Positions 43,746 through 54,352 are shown, counted from the first letter of the stretch. The stretch: 64,000 nucleotides of DNA from JACPUW01 sp049115495 (GCA_049115495.1 JAGDZV010000015.1:89932-153931); one strand, 5' to 3'. Numbers and translations are program-made. Notes: generated by a model from the sequence alone, not told the origin.

Positions 43746-46700
43746 TCATCTGATAAGCAATACGGTACCTGAGTAGGAATAAACCTTGTTGTTTATGGCC
43801 TTAAACTGTAGGTAGTAGGTGTATTTACCTTCTTGGCAATTTTGTCCTTTAAAATTTCCATTCCAAAAAACATTGTGATCAAATGTTTCAAATACCTTTT
43901 GTCCCCATCTGTTGTAAATACGCAGTTCAAATTCATCATCTTCTCCATTTGGTTGCAAATGAGTAAATGACTTTGTTTCAAAAACGTCGTTTTTTCCATC
44001 TCCATTTGGTGTAAATGCATTGGGTACATAAAAAGTAATAGCTGGGTTTACAACAATTGTATTAGAAAAACTTGAGTCTGGTTTGGTACTTTTCTCAATG
44101 GCGCAAATGCGGTAACAAAAAACATCTTTATAGTTTAAGTATGCACTTGTGTCTACAAAACTTGTATCAAATTCATTTGTAATTGCAATTACATTAAACC
44201 TAGCCTCGTTTATGCCTTTTCTTTCAATTATATAGTTGGCTACACCATTTGGCCAACCACAGTAGGCGTTCCAATTAAGATCTACAATCTTGTTTTCATT
44301 TATAGCATTAAGCAATATGCTGTTTAACAAACTGCTACTATTACTTGAGTATTCACAAGCATCTACACCCCTTATTCTATATTTATAAAACTTTTCATCT
44401 GTTCTTGCTAAGCTGTCTATATAAAAGGTATCTTTTGTTTGAGCCCAATTCTGGTGCCATGCCGTTAAATGAGATCTTCTGTCAATTGTATAATACTTCA
44501 GTTTTCTTTGCTTGCTTTTGTGCCAACTTATCTCAATTTCATTTCTGTGGTTTACCGTACCCAAATGCGTAGTTAAGGGTGATTTTTCAAGGTCATAATT
44601 TGGTTTATAAGCTACGGTATTGCTTGCAGAACTCAATAATGGTTCATTGCTGTAGTTTACTGCTAACACTTTATAGTTGTAATACCTATTACATATTAAG
44701 GAGTCTTGATAACTCACCTGATTAGAAGGCAAAACCGCAACAAGCTCGGGAACCCCTCCTTTTTCTGACCTTAATATTTGAAACGAGCTAATAGTATCCC
44801 ACCCTTTGTATTTTGTCCATTTCAATTGAGCAGATTCTCTATTTGTTGAATCAATGTTTAAGAAAACACTAACATGTGAGTCGCTTAAATGCCTATAGTC
44901 GCATTTATCAATCAACTCTAGGGTAAAACTTAATGGCTTAAGACCGGTGTTAATTCCCAATACTGTAAATGATGAATCATTCCTTTTTTTGGAACTCACC
45001 AATGTTTGATTTACACCATTATTGTTCACAATCTTGTATTGCTTAAAAATCGACTTTTGGGCAGGCACAACTTCTATTTCAACACTGTTTTGATTAATGA
45101 TAGAAACGACTTTGATATTTGGCTTTTCTACGTTTAGAGTGTCTTTTATGCTTATTGCTTTTTGTTTGTAAAGGGTATCGCTGCAGCCATTGTTGTCAAT
45201 GGCAATTAGAGAAATACTGAAGTCAGATGTATGGCTATAAGTATAGCTAGGGCTTTGTGCATTTGATGTGTCTTTGGTTGTGGTGGTATCTCCAAAATTC
45301 CATTTTAGCACGGCAATAGGAACTGAAGATACAGTTGAGTCTTTGAAATATACTTCTTGCCCAATGCAGGTAAAACTATCGCTAATATTAAAATTAACTG
45401 TGGGGTTTTCATGAACAGTTATATCGATATATGTAAAGGTATCGGTACAACCTATGATATTCTCAACTACAAGGCTAGGCTCGTATTTGCCATGGCTCAG
45501 CTGCTTTTCAACAGAAGGTCTCGCGTTTTTCAATGAATCATGTTTATCAAAAAACCAATGCCATTTATTTGCGTTGGTTGACCTATCGAAAAACGAAAAC
45601 TTCTCACCATCGCACCCGCTCTTTTGGCTTACGGCAAACTTGGCTTTTGGCATTCGGTAAACCACAATTGAATCACTTAGATTATAACTATACTGACACT
45701 CATTTTCATCTTTTACAATTACGAACGGTTTAAAAACTTCAAATACAGAAGTACTATCAAGTAGATTATAAGTGTGAAATTTGGTGTTTACGGAATCAAT
45801 ACTGGTTTGATTTCCAAAGTCGAAATACACTTTAGAAACATTTACGCTTTGATCAATAAACTCGGCAGTAAATGGAGAACAACCCTTATTCTTTTTAATT
45901 GAGAACCTTGGAATTGGCCCCTCAACTTTTAGCGGACTTTTAAGAAATGCCGAGTCAATACAGCCCATTTGATTTTTACCAATGAGTTTTACATTAAACC
46001 TGTTTTTTAAAGGGTTAATTCTAACTAAATCGTAAATCTTAAAAACAGAGTTTTTGTTTGTTACTAAGGGTTTAGCCCCATCATCAAAATACCAGATAAA
46101 CGAATCTACATTTTTAGCATAGGCTGTAAAGTTGAATGGAGCAGGCGAACATTTTGTTGAAGTATCGTCAACTGAAAAACCCAGATTAAAACCAATAATT
46201 TTGATGGAGTCGGTGTAAGAAACATCGCATCCACCTTTACCAAATACTGTCAATGTTACACTATGCCAACCCGTTTTCTTAAACATAAGCTGGGGCGCTT
46301 TAACATTATAAGAAGGCAAAGCCGAAAAACCAGCACTAGTTGAAGACCATCTAAAACTATCAATAAAACCCTTTGAAGTATTAATGACAGGAACCATTAT
46401 TGATTCGCAAAAGCTATCTGGCATTTGGAAAGAAGATGCTAGGTTAAAATCAAAAAGCCCTTTGTGAGAAACTGTGGCGCTACAGCCCAGTGAGTTAGTT
46501 ACTGTAAGTTTTATATCAACATTACCCGTATCTATAATCTTAAGCTCAGGGTTTTTTAGTGTGTCTGAATTAAAGGTGCCAATATTTTCTGGAATCAACT
46601 CCCACTTGAAACGAAGTGTTGTGTCACCAGAACCTACCAATAAGTTGTTTTTTATTTTAGAATTCAAGGTAGTGCTAAACGGAAGGCAACCAATAGTATT

Positions 46701-48647
46701 TGAAGGAGAAAAGTCAAAGTTGAGTCCGCCAACATTAATTGCTTTATCCAAAAAGAAAGAGTCTTGGCAGCCGTCTGATTTGAAAACGACTGCAAGGTCA
46801 TAAACACCTGCAAAGGGTAATTGAAATTTTAGGGAATCATTTGAGCTAGAAATTAGTGAAGTGTCTTGGTGTATTAGATAACCCAACCACAGCCCTTCAA
46901 TTTCTTTTGGGTTTGCCCAATACTTTAGTTTTACAAAATCACCTGCACAGTAGTTTTTATTGGGTACATCAACGGATATTGAACTTAAGGTTGAAATCCG
47001 AAAAAAACTGTCATGAACCACCTTATCTATGCATCCTTTTTTTGTCTTCACAGTTGCGCTAACGCTGTACCACCCGCTATCTTTAAAACTTTGATTTACA
47101 GTTGTTGTCTTTATAGTTTTTGAAAAAGAAGCATTTATATTTTCAATAGTCCAAGCCACGGTGTCTATTTCATCGTAACAAATCGTATCAGTTAATTTAA
47201 GTTCGATTTCTGAACCCACACAGGCATTAGATTTAGAAGTGGTTATATCAATTGCTAAGGGCTTGGCCTCAAATTCACGACTTAGTTCATTTGTGCAACC
47301 GTTTTCGTCTTCAACTTTTAATGTTAAACTATACTTCCCGAATTTATCAAACGTCCATCTAAATGTTGTGTCTTTACTTGTTATTTGGGTCTGCCAATTG
47401 TTTTTTGACAGTGTCCAGTTGTGTTTTAATCCAAGTCCACCTGAATGCGTACTTGTGTTTTTAAAATTATAGCTCGAAGGAACAGTACAAACACAAGAAA
47501 AAGGTAATTCAAAGTTTGCTTTAACATCATCTTCTTCAAACTCAATTTGACTTACTAAAACCTTTGTACAACTACTAAACTGGTAGTTGGCATATACCTT
47601 AAAATTACCTGGATATTTTGACCTTATAACTATAGAGTCTTTGTTAACTCGCTCAATGGTCAATGAGTCTCCACTCAAATGGAAAAAACTAAGTTTCGAA
47701 GAATCTAGGTTAGTAGTGAGTACTCTTATGCCAAATGTTTTGCTTTTACACCCTTTTCCTGCAACTGGTGTAGCGCGCATTTCTACCTTCGGAATTGATG
47801 TTATTTTTACTAGGCTATCGAAGTTATACTCATGCTTGCAAGATGTCACCTGCGATAATAGCCTCAGCCTTACTTCGTAGTTACTTGAATCTTGAAAATA
47901 CAATAGGTTTGGAAGAATAACCCCTGATGATAAGGCTGGTTTTGCGCCAAAGAACCGCCAGTTATGTTGATATTTTGATTGACCAAAGTATTGAAAGGAT
48001 GGTTTGTAACGAATGTTTGACGCACCACATAGGTTTGAATCTTGAAAAGGAAAGCTTACAATTGGTTTGCGCTCAACAAAAATTACGGAGTCAAAAACTC
48101 TTTTTTCAGAACAGCCAAAAACACCATTAGAAACTAATTGGAGATCTAAAAATCCCGCTTTTTTAAAGGTGTGTACAATTGAATCACTTGTGGTGTTGTA
48201 AACGGTGTCTTCAATACTCCAAACGTAGTTTTTTACACTGTTAGCTTTAACTGTTATGGTTGCTTTTTCGCCTATATTGCAAAGTACACTTGGCCTTGAG
48301 CTTACGCTTTGTACGGTTGGCTTTGTGCCTATTTTTATATAGTCACTTCTATTAAGCGAGCAGGTTAGTGTTGGTGAAATGATTAGGTCAACTGCAACTG
48401 AAAAGGTGTCAATACTTGTAAATGCAATTGCGGGTTCATTGTCATTGTTTACCTTTTTAAATCCAAAATCCCAGTTTAAAATAGAACCTGCAGGTGGCTT
48501 TGGGTGAACTTTAAATTTTAGAATATCATTTTGACACCCTAAAGAGTCGCTTGCATAAACATTGTAGTTTACACACTGTGCATTAATTGAATTATTGGCC
48601 CATAGAAAACAGGCCATAAAAAAAAGAAACCGCAAATTATACTTCAC
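43746..48647 (-). CDS. Giant PKD-rich type B T9SS protein, tandem copy 2
   Basis: 1,633 residues, GTG start at 48647, signal peptide (FLFFMACFLWANNSINAQ). It is collinear with the 38820-43712 product from end to end and looks closer to it than to copy 3: compare YNVYASDSLGCQNDILKF here with YTIYASDSVGCENDIISF there, and DFSPSNTIGCLPFSTTLN with DFSPTKTTGCLPFSTTLN. Same layout: PKD/Ig-like units, fibronectin-III-like units (LKWTKYKGWDTISSFQILRS, IEISWHKSKQRKLKYYTIDR), then a type B T9SS domain from about 1539 (YVPNAFTPNGDGKNDVF, NRWGQKVFETFDHNVFWNGN, to VLLIR). Gaps of 35 and 33 bases to its neighbours point to one operon. Confidence 0.87.
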   Translation of the reverse strand: MKYNLRFLFFMACFLWANNSINAQCVNYNVYASDSLGCQNDILKFKVHPKPPAGSILNWDFGFKKVNNDNEPAIAFTSIDTFSVAVDLIISPTLTCSLNRSDYIKIGTKPTVQSVSSRPSVLCNIGEKATITVKANSVKNYVWSIEDTVYNTTSDSIVHTFKKAGFLDLQLVSNGVFGCSEKRVFDSVIFVERKPIVSFPFQDSNLCGASNIRYKPSFQYFGQSKYQHNWRFFGAKPALSSGVILPNLLYFQDSSNYEVRLRLLSQVTSCKHEYNFDSLVKITSIPKVEMRATPVAGKGCKSKTFGIRVLTTNLDSSKLSFFHLSGDSLTIERVNKDSIVIRSKYPGNFKVYANYQFSSCTKVLVSQIEFEEDDVKANFELPFSCVCTVPSSYNFKNTSTHSGGLGLKHNWTLSKNNWQTQITSKDTTFRWTFDKFGKYSLTLKVEDENGCTNELSREFEAKPLAIDITTSKSNACVGSEIELKLTDTICYDEIDTVAWTIENINASFSKTIKTTTVNQSFKDSGWYSVSATVKTKKGCIDKVVHDSFFRISTLSSISVDVPNKNYCAGDFVKLKYWANPKEIEGLWLGYLIHQDTSLISSSNDSLKFQLPFAGVYDLAVVFKSDGCQDSFFLDKAINVGGLNFDFSPSNTIGCLPFSTTLNSKIKNNLLVGSGDTTLRFKWELIPENIGTFNSDTLKNPELKIIDTGNVDIKLTVTNSLGCSATVSHKGLFDFNLASSFQMPDSFCESIMVPVINTSKGFIDSFRWSSTSAGFSALPSYNVKAPQLMFKKTGWHSVTLTVFGKGGCDVSYTDSIKIIGFNLGFSVDDTSTKCSPAPFNFTAYAKNVDSFIWYFDDGAKPLVTNKNSVFKIYDLVRINPLKNRFNVKLIGKNQMGCIDSAFLKSPLKVEGPIPRFSIKKNKGCSPFTAEFIDQSVNVSKVYFDFGNQTSIDSVNTKFHTYNLLDSTSVFEVFKPFVIVKDENECQYSYNLSDSIVVYRMPKAKFAVSQKSGCDGEKFSFFDRSTNANKWHWFFDKHDSLKNARPSVEKQLSHGKYEPSLVVENIIGCTDTFTYIDITVHENPTVNFNISDSFTCIGQEVYFKDSTVSSVPIAVLKWNFGDTTTTKDTSNAQSPSYTYSHTSDFSISLIAIDNNGCSDTLYKQKAISIKDTLNVEKPNIKVVSIINQNSVEIEVVPAQKSIFKQYKIVNNNGVNQTLVSSKKRNDSSFTVLGINTGLKPLSFTLELIDKCDYRHLSDSHVSVFLNIDSTNRESAQLKWTKYKGWDTISSFQILRSEKGGVPELVAVLPSNQVSYQDSLICNRYYNYKVLAVNYSNEPLLSSASNTVAYKPNYDLEKSPLTTHLGTVNHRNEIEISWHKSKQRKLKYYTIDRRSHLTAWHQNWAQTKDTFYIDSLARTDEKFYKYRIRGVDACEYSSNSSSLLNSILLNAINENKIVDLNWNAYCGWPNGVANYIIERKGINEARFNVIAITNEFDTSFVDTSAYLNYKDVFCYRICAIEKSTKPDSSFSNTIVVNPAITFYVPNAFTPNGDGKNDVFETKSFTHLQPNGEDDEFELRIYNRWGQKVFETFDHNVFWNGNFKGQNCQEGKYTYYLQFKAINNKVYSYSGTVLLIR

Positions 48648-48666
48648 CTTACCGGCTACAATATAG
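48643..48666 (-). repeat. Conserved intergenic junction, copy 2/3 boundary
   Basis: Partner of 43708-43731, differing at two positions. It covers the GTG start region of copy 2 and its upstream spacer. Confidence 0.6.
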
Positions 48667-48682
48667 CGATATTCAATAAAAC

Positions 48683-51600
48683 TTATCTAATGAGTAATAC
48701 CGTACCAGAATACGAGTAAATGGTGTTGTTAATTCCCCTTAGCTGAATGTAGTAGGTATAAACCCCTTCTTGGCATTCTTGTCCTTTAAAGTTTCCATCC
48801 CAAAAATCGCCATAGGAATCAGTTTCAAAAACCCTTTGGCCCCAGCGATTGTATATTCTAAGTGTTAAATCAGAGAACTCATCGCGCTGAAAACCTAAAC
48901 CATCAAAGCCCAAAACATCATTTACATTGTCTCTATTTGGTGTAAAAGCATTTGGTATATGCACTACAGGCTCTGGGTAAACTTTAATAATGTTTGAATA
49001 ACTGGTATCTGGTCTTGGACCTTTTTCTATGGCTTTAACTCTAACATAAAATGAACTATCACTTCTTATGGCCTTTTTATTATCAATAACTGTTGTAGCT
49101 TGATTATCAAGAATGGCCATTTCTTCAAACGGTTTATTTAAGTCAAAGGTCTTCTCAACAATATAGTTCTTAACGCCGAGCTGCCACTCTTGGTAATGAT
49201 TCCAATTGTAAATAAAATCTTCGTTTGAAACCTGTCCGAGCAATAAAATTGAGTGCCCCTCATTACTTGGTGGGTTTCTATTGTTACAAAAATCACGATA
49301 CCATACCCTGTACTTATATGATAACCTATGGGTTTCTACTGATTTGTCAATAAAAACTGTATCTGTGGTTTCATAGTAGGCTTTCTTCCAACCACCGAAC
49401 TCATCATATCTATCAACAAAGTAATTCTGTACGTTTAGGTTGTCGTTGTTGGTCCAGCTTACGGCAATGCTATCGTTCTTTACTGTAACTAGCTCAACAA
49501 ATACGGTGTCTTTAGGGGCGTTATAATACGGGTTATACTCAACCACATTGCTGTATGTAATACTACCATCATCAGGACTAACACTACCAATTAGGTAAAA
49601 GTATGATTGATCACAAACACTGAAATCGGTAAAAGATGTATCAATATTACTTTTTCTGGCAATTTCTTTATAATCTCTTCCCGTTTCAGATCGGTAAACT
49701 ACGTAGTCATCTACCCGCGGCCAGCCTCTATATTTTGTCCATGTTAAAATAGCAAACGGCTTTTCATTTCTTGTAGCCGTAAGGTGTATTGTTCTGTGTC
49801 TTACACTTTCTCTATTAGGATCAAAACACCTATCAATAAGCTTTAAATGATATTGTACCGGTTGGTTAACCACATTTGGCTCAAGTAAAGAAGCACTTAT
49901 GGTTTTGTAATCAGTTATTCTTTTTATTGGGTTGGCTTCATCTCCGTCTTTTATTATCAAAAGTTCTCCAAACCCAATTGGCAGCAATTGATTCCACTGT
50001 AGGTTTACCGTATTGTTGTTTTCAACTGTACTATAATACAGTGTAGGTGATATTATTGGTAAACGGTTTACTATTCTAATTCTGTTTGTCTTTGTTATGG
50101 TGTCAGCACATCCATTTACATCTTTTGATATTAGTGTTATTGAGTAAATGCCCGTATCGGCAAATGACGTTATAGGGTTTTGTATCCCCATTGAATCTTT
50201 TGTTCCGGCACCTTCAAAATACCATTTCCAAGATCTAATTGGGTTTGATGTGTTGGTTTGGTCTTCAAAAGTTAGATCAACCCCAGGACACAATATGGTA
50301 TCGCTTTGATTGAATAAGGCCAATGGCTTTTCATCAAGAACCACAAACCTTGGCTTAAGTAAAGTATCACGGCATCCAACCCTGTTTTCAGTAATAAGTT
50401 TAACACTATAAGTTCCCGAGTTCAGCGTAACCCTTCCATTTTTTAAGGTATCATCAATACTTGAGTTGTTGGTATAATCCCAATAACTCGTTTTTGCAAA
50501 AACAGAATGATTTTTAAAGTCGAAAGCATATGGTGCGCATACTTTTCTATTTCTTGTGAAAAAACGTGACCTGGGCTTTTCATACACCACAATACTATCA
50601 TCAGGTTGATAAAAAACAAAGCAGTTGTTCTTATCGCTTGCAATCACATAAGGCTTAAATACTTCAAAAAGCTTATTGGTGTCTTTCTTTAAGTAAGTGT
50701 GTTCTTCAAAACTTATACTGTCTACGCTACTTCCATCGCCGTAGTTAAAATAAAACCTTTCTACTTGCTCGGATGAATCTGTAAACTCAACCCTTAGGGG
50801 GTTGCAGCCTTCGGTTGTTCCAATTTTGAATGTTGGATTTGGGCCTAGAACCTTTATAAGGTCTTGGTACCTGATCGTATCTACACAGCCAACGTTGTTC
50901 TGGGCAATTAAGCCTACATTAAAGTCGTTTCTAAAAGGCTTTACAGTTGATAGATCGTAAACATGGGCAATACTTTTCTGATCAGTTACTATTCTTTTTC
51001 CATCTCCAAAAAGCCAAGTAAACGTATCAACGTTGTTGCTCTTAATATCAAAAACATATTGAGCCGGTGTGCATTTAGGGGTGTTATTTAATACGCTAAA
51101 GTCAAAGCTAAAAGGATGAACCGTTATTGTTCTTACAATTGTATCGCTACAGCCACTTTTGGTGGTGGCAACCAAGCCAAGTATGTATGTTCCCGGTTCT
51201 TTAAAACTTACTTCGGGTTCTCTATCAGTTACATTGCCATAAAAATCTACCTCGCTGGTATTGGTATACCATTCAAAAGTTATGTTGTTGCCAGGGGTGT
51301 TGTTAGTTGGTTTTATTGGTAAGTTTTGACACGTAACGGTATCAATGCTATATAACGCATTAAAGTCGAACTGAAATAGATCTTCTTTTAACACACCATT
51401 GCTACAACCATCACTATTTGTTATGTTTAAGAATACATTATAATCTCCTGTTTCGGTAATAACAATATCAGTTGTTGATGCAGTAGACCTTGAAAGTATA
51501 GCATTTTCTGAAGGCACAATTTGCCATTGATAAGAAAGTGAATTATCAGTAGGATGGTCGTAATGTTCATTTCGAGAAACCGATGATTTAAGTAGTGTTC

Positions 51601-53587
51601 TAAATGGTAAACAACCTACGGTTTCATTGGCAGTAAAGTTGGCCTTAACCCCTGAAACTTTAACCAAAGATGGTACCAAAACCGAATCTTTACAACCCTT
51701 ACCGCCATCAACAATAATCTTCATATTATAAATACCAGTACTGTTAGGCTTAATCAAATACTCGTTTTCTTGACCTAAAACTGGCGAAGCTTTAAAAATG
51801 GTTGTTGGTTTGCTAGCATGTGTAATGGTCCAGTCTACATTGGGGCTAATACTATTGGGTTCAACTTTTAAGGTGGCATTTATAACAGCTCCTTCGCAAG
51901 GCGTAGTATCGCTAAGAACATAGTCTATCGATTGCAGGTTTACAACCTCAAAGGCATTTTTTCTGTAAACTGTATCTGTACATTTTTGCGTTTCATAAAT
52001 TAATTCGATATTGTATTTACCCGCGGAGGCAAAGTCCATTACAGGAAATTGATCGAATGACGTGGATACCAGATTATTGCTTTGATCAAATATTTTCCAC
52101 TCGGCCGAAATAAAACCGCTTTCGCAAATGGAATCAACTCCAAGCAAAATATCGCTCCCTACACAAGCTACCTTAGGTTCTACAGAAAGTCCAAGATCAG
52201 GAGCTTCCATTCTAATAACCCCAAACTTATAAAGTGAATCTGTACAACCGCTTGTATCTCTAAGCTTTAACTCTACGTTGTAAACATCATAATTTGTTAG
52301 AATAAATGAAGGTTCTCTGTTATTTGAAGAAATTATGGTGTTGTCTTTTGAATCAGTAACAATCCAATTATACAGCGTAGTTCCATTGGTTCCAATTGAA
52401 TTTTCGGTAACATTAAATGTATCATTTGGGCTGCAAGAGCAGTTCTTATCTAAACTAAACTGAGTTCTTAAACTTCTTAAATCTACACTATTTATCCCGC
52501 TATGTTCGCTTATGCAGCCTAGATCATTATGCTCGATAGTGTATTTAAAATCTCCTTTACTTTTATACGTGGCCGAAGCTCCTAAATTGTTACCCGTGTA
52601 TACCACAGAGTCGCCGTTAAACTTCCAAATAAGATTTCCTGTATACTGAGATGGGTTGCTAAGTGTATAATTAAAGGTTTGACTATTGCAAGGCGCCGTA
52701 ATAGTTTTTTTATAACTGAAATCTACAGACTTTCCAAGTCTAAGCGTATCCTCAAAATTGTAACTATACCTACAGTTACCAGGGCTAAGGGCATCAAGAT
52801 AAAAAGTATGGGTTCCTCGTTGAGAAAACAAAAGTTTACCCGGTTCCTTTTTTGCAGACCCAATTACGTTTGCTCCTGAAAAAGTCCAATCCCATTTAAA
52901 ACCTTTCTGCGCAAACATGTTAAAAGTTGGATTAAGAAACAACGTATGGGTATCGCAAAAAGAAGTATCTCCAACTCCTAGGTTTACAACTGGTTTTCTT
53001 TCAACCAAGACCATTGAATCATAAAGAACTGTGCTTTTACAACCAAACCCATCTTCAACGGTAAGACCAACATCGAAAAACCCAGCTCTAATAAACCTAT
53101 GAGTTATGGTATTGGTACTGTCTTTATAAAGTACCTGGCCCACATTCCATGTCCATTTTGCAATTTCAGTAGCGCTTGAAGAAAGCTTAACACTTTGGTT
53201 TATGTCGCAAAGGTTTGTTTTGCTTGCGGTAACTACTGGTATATCAGGAGCCTTACCTACATTTATAAAGTTGGTTTTAACAATGCTGCATGTATCGCCA
53301 TTTCTTCGCTCAATAAGTAGTTTTACGTTAAAACTGCCTTGCTGAAAGTATCCTGTTGAAATCGTATCAAGGTCTTCTCCATTTATGGTGTCAAGCCCTA
53401 AGAACCATGTATAATCGCTAAGCCCAGGTATGTTGTGTGCTTTAAAGGTTACAACCTGGTTTAAACAAATGTTTGAATCGTTTACACTAAATGAAAATGA
53501 CCCACATTGCGCGGCAGAGGAATTCCATGCGCAAAGCGCACAAAGCCCAAGGGCAATCATTTTTAATATGTTACCGATTACACGCAC
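48683..53587 (-). CDS. Giant PKD-rich type B T9SS protein, tandem copy 3
   Basis: 1,634 residues. I keep the GTG at 53587 because it supplies a positive n-region (MRVIGNILK) to the signal peptide (MIALGLCALCAWNSSAAQ); the ATG nine codons later would lack it. Layout as in copies 1 and 2 but more diverged: NFTANETVGCLPFRTLLK, FTWLFGDGKRIV, FNYGDGSSVDSISF, then fibronectin-III-like units (LTWTKYRGWPRVDDYVVYRS, IAVSWTNNDNLNVQNYFVDR). The type B T9SS domain from about 1541 carries HIPNAFTPNRDNVNDVLGF, where the usual TPNGDGxND is changed. It is the promoter-proximal gene of the tandem; the divergent sixA-like gene lies 270 bases away. Confidence 0.87.
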   Translation of the reverse strand: MRVIGNILKMIALGLCALCAWNSSAAQCGSFSFSVNDSNICLNQVVTFKAHNIPGLSDYTWFLGLDTINGEDLDTISTGYFQQGSFNVKLLIERRNGDTCSIVKTNFINVGKAPDIPVVTASKTNLCDINQSVKLSSSATEIAKWTWNVGQVLYKDSTNTITHRFIRAGFFDVGLTVEDGFGCKSTVLYDSMVLVERKPVVNLGVGDTSFCDTHTLFLNPTFNMFAQKGFKWDWTFSGANVIGSAKKEPGKLLFSQRGTHTFYLDALSPGNCRYSYNFEDTLRLGKSVDFSYKKTITAPCNSQTFNYTLSNPSQYTGNLIWKFNGDSVVYTGNNLGASATYKSKGDFKYTIEHNDLGCISEHSGINSVDLRSLRTQFSLDKNCSCSPNDTFNVTENSIGTNGTTLYNWIVTDSKDNTIISSNNREPSFILTNYDVYNVELKLRDTSGCTDSLYKFGVIRMEAPDLGLSVEPKVACVGSDILLGVDSICESGFISAEWKIFDQSNNLVSTSFDQFPVMDFASAGKYNIELIYETQKCTDTVYRKNAFEVVNLQSIDYVLSDTTPCEGAVINATLKVEPNSISPNVDWTITHASKPTTIFKASPVLGQENEYLIKPNSTGIYNMKIIVDGGKGCKDSVLVPSLVKVSGVKANFTANETVGCLPFRTLLKSSVSRNEHYDHPTDNSLSYQWQIVPSENAILSRSTASTTDIVITETGDYNVFLNITNSDGCSNGVLKEDLFQFDFNALYSIDTVTCQNLPIKPTNNTPGNNITFEWYTNTSEVDFYGNVTDREPEVSFKEPGTYILGLVATTKSGCSDTIVRTITVHPFSFDFSVLNNTPKCTPAQYVFDIKSNNVDTFTWLFGDGKRIVTDQKSIAHVYDLSTVKPFRNDFNVGLIAQNNVGCVDTIRYQDLIKVLGPNPTFKIGTTEGCNPLRVEFTDSSEQVERFYFNYGDGSSVDSISFEEHTYLKKDTNKLFEVFKPYVIASDKNNCFVFYQPDDSIVVYEKPRSRFFTRNRKVCAPYAFDFKNHSVFAKTSYWDYTNNSSIDDTLKNGRVTLNSGTYSVKLITENRVGCRDTLLKPRFVVLDEKPLALFNQSDTILCPGVDLTFEDQTNTSNPIRSWKWYFEGAGTKDSMGIQNPITSFADTGIYSITLISKDVNGCADTITKTNRIRIVNRLPIISPTLYYSTVENNNTVNLQWNQLLPIGFGELLIIKDGDEANPIKRITDYKTISASLLEPNVVNQPVQYHLKLIDRCFDPNRESVRHRTIHLTATRNEKPFAILTWTKYRGWPRVDDYVVYRSETGRDYKEIARKSNIDTSFTDFSVCDQSYFYLIGSVSPDDGSITYSNVVEYNPYYNAPKDTVFVELVTVKNDSIAVSWTNNDNLNVQNYFVDRYDEFGGWKKAYYETTDTVFIDKSVETHRLSYKYRVWYRDFCNNRNPPSNEGHSILLLGQVSNEDFIYNWNHYQEWQLGVKNYIVEKTFDLNKPFEEMAILDNQATTVIDNKKAIRSDSSFYVRVKAIEKGPRPDTSYSNIIKVYPEPVVHIPNAFTPNRDNVNDVLGFDGLGFQRDEFSDLTLRIYNRWGQRVFETDSYGDFWDGNFKGQECQEGVYTYYIQLRGINNTIYSYSGTVLLIR

Positions 53588-53606
53588 TGCTAGTTTTGTG
53601 TTTTAA

Positions 53607-53614
53607 CAAATCTA
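53607..53614 (-). promoter_or_regulatory. -7 box upstream of the giant tandem genes
   Basis: TAGATTTG on the minus strand matches TAnnTTTG and lies 19 bases before the GTG at 53587. No clear TTTG is found at the normal -33 spacing, so this is tentative. Confidence 0.4.
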
Positions 53615-53857
53615 CTCAACATTATATGTATTGGATTCTTTTGTTTGCTTGTCATTAGTGTTTATAATTCAATCCTTTACTCTTTTTTCTGTTCTTTCAG
53701 AAACTTGTTTTTGTGATTTTGAAAAGGCAGAATGGGTCCACAAGATGAAAGCAAGCAAATAAACATTGATCATTATGATGTATTTAAGAACTTTCTTCAT
53801 TTAGTTGGTAAAATATTTAATTTGGGCTATTAATTCACTTATTACAACGAATAATAG

Positions 53858-54352
53858 ATGAAATCAGTTGTGTTCATAAGGCATGCCAAAAGCAGTTGGA
53901 AAAACCCAGAACTTATTGATTTAGATCGCCCTTTGAATCAAAGAGGAAAAAGAGACCTACAAAATGTGGGTTATTTATTTAAAAATGAAGGAATTAAGCC
54001 TGATTTGATAATTTGCAGTAATGCCGTAAGAGCAAAAACAACGGCAAAATCTCTTGCTGCTCAATGTGGTTATCAAAAAGAAATTGTGGTAAACGAAAAC
54101 CTATACTTTAAAGGTAGTAGTACCATTTTTAGACAGATAAATCAATTAAGCGAGAGTTTTGAGAAAATTTGGATCGTATTTCACAACCCAGATATTAATG
54201 AAATAGCCATTGACCTTTTACAGGCCAATGAAGATAATATTCCAACGCTTGGTTGTGTTTTTACCAAAAGTATTTCGCCAACATGGATAAATTGGAGCAT
54301 TAACAATACCGAAATTGTAAGGATTGTTAAGCCCAAAAACTTATTGAGCTAG
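53858..54352 (+). CDS. SixA-like histidine phosphatase
   Basis: 164 residues, cytoplasmic. The RHG catalytic motif is RHAKSSW (Arg8, His9), followed by DRPLNQRGKRD and the second conserved Arg and a later His (VFHNPDINE), as in SixA-type phosphohistidine phosphatases of the histidine phosphatase superfamily. In E. coli SixA acts on a phosphotransfer or PTS protein; the substrate here is unknown. It is divergent from the giant tandem genes and 58 bases upstream of a T9SS cargo gene that has its own promoter. Confidence 0.9.
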   Translation: MKSVVFIRHAKSSWKNPELIDLDRPLNQRGKRDLQNVGYLFKNEGIKPDLIICSNAVRAKTTAKSLAAQCGYQKEIVVNENLYFKGSSTIFRQINQLSESFEKIWIVFHNPDINEIAIDLLQANEDNIPTLGCVFTKSISPTWINWSINNTEIVRIVKPKNLLS

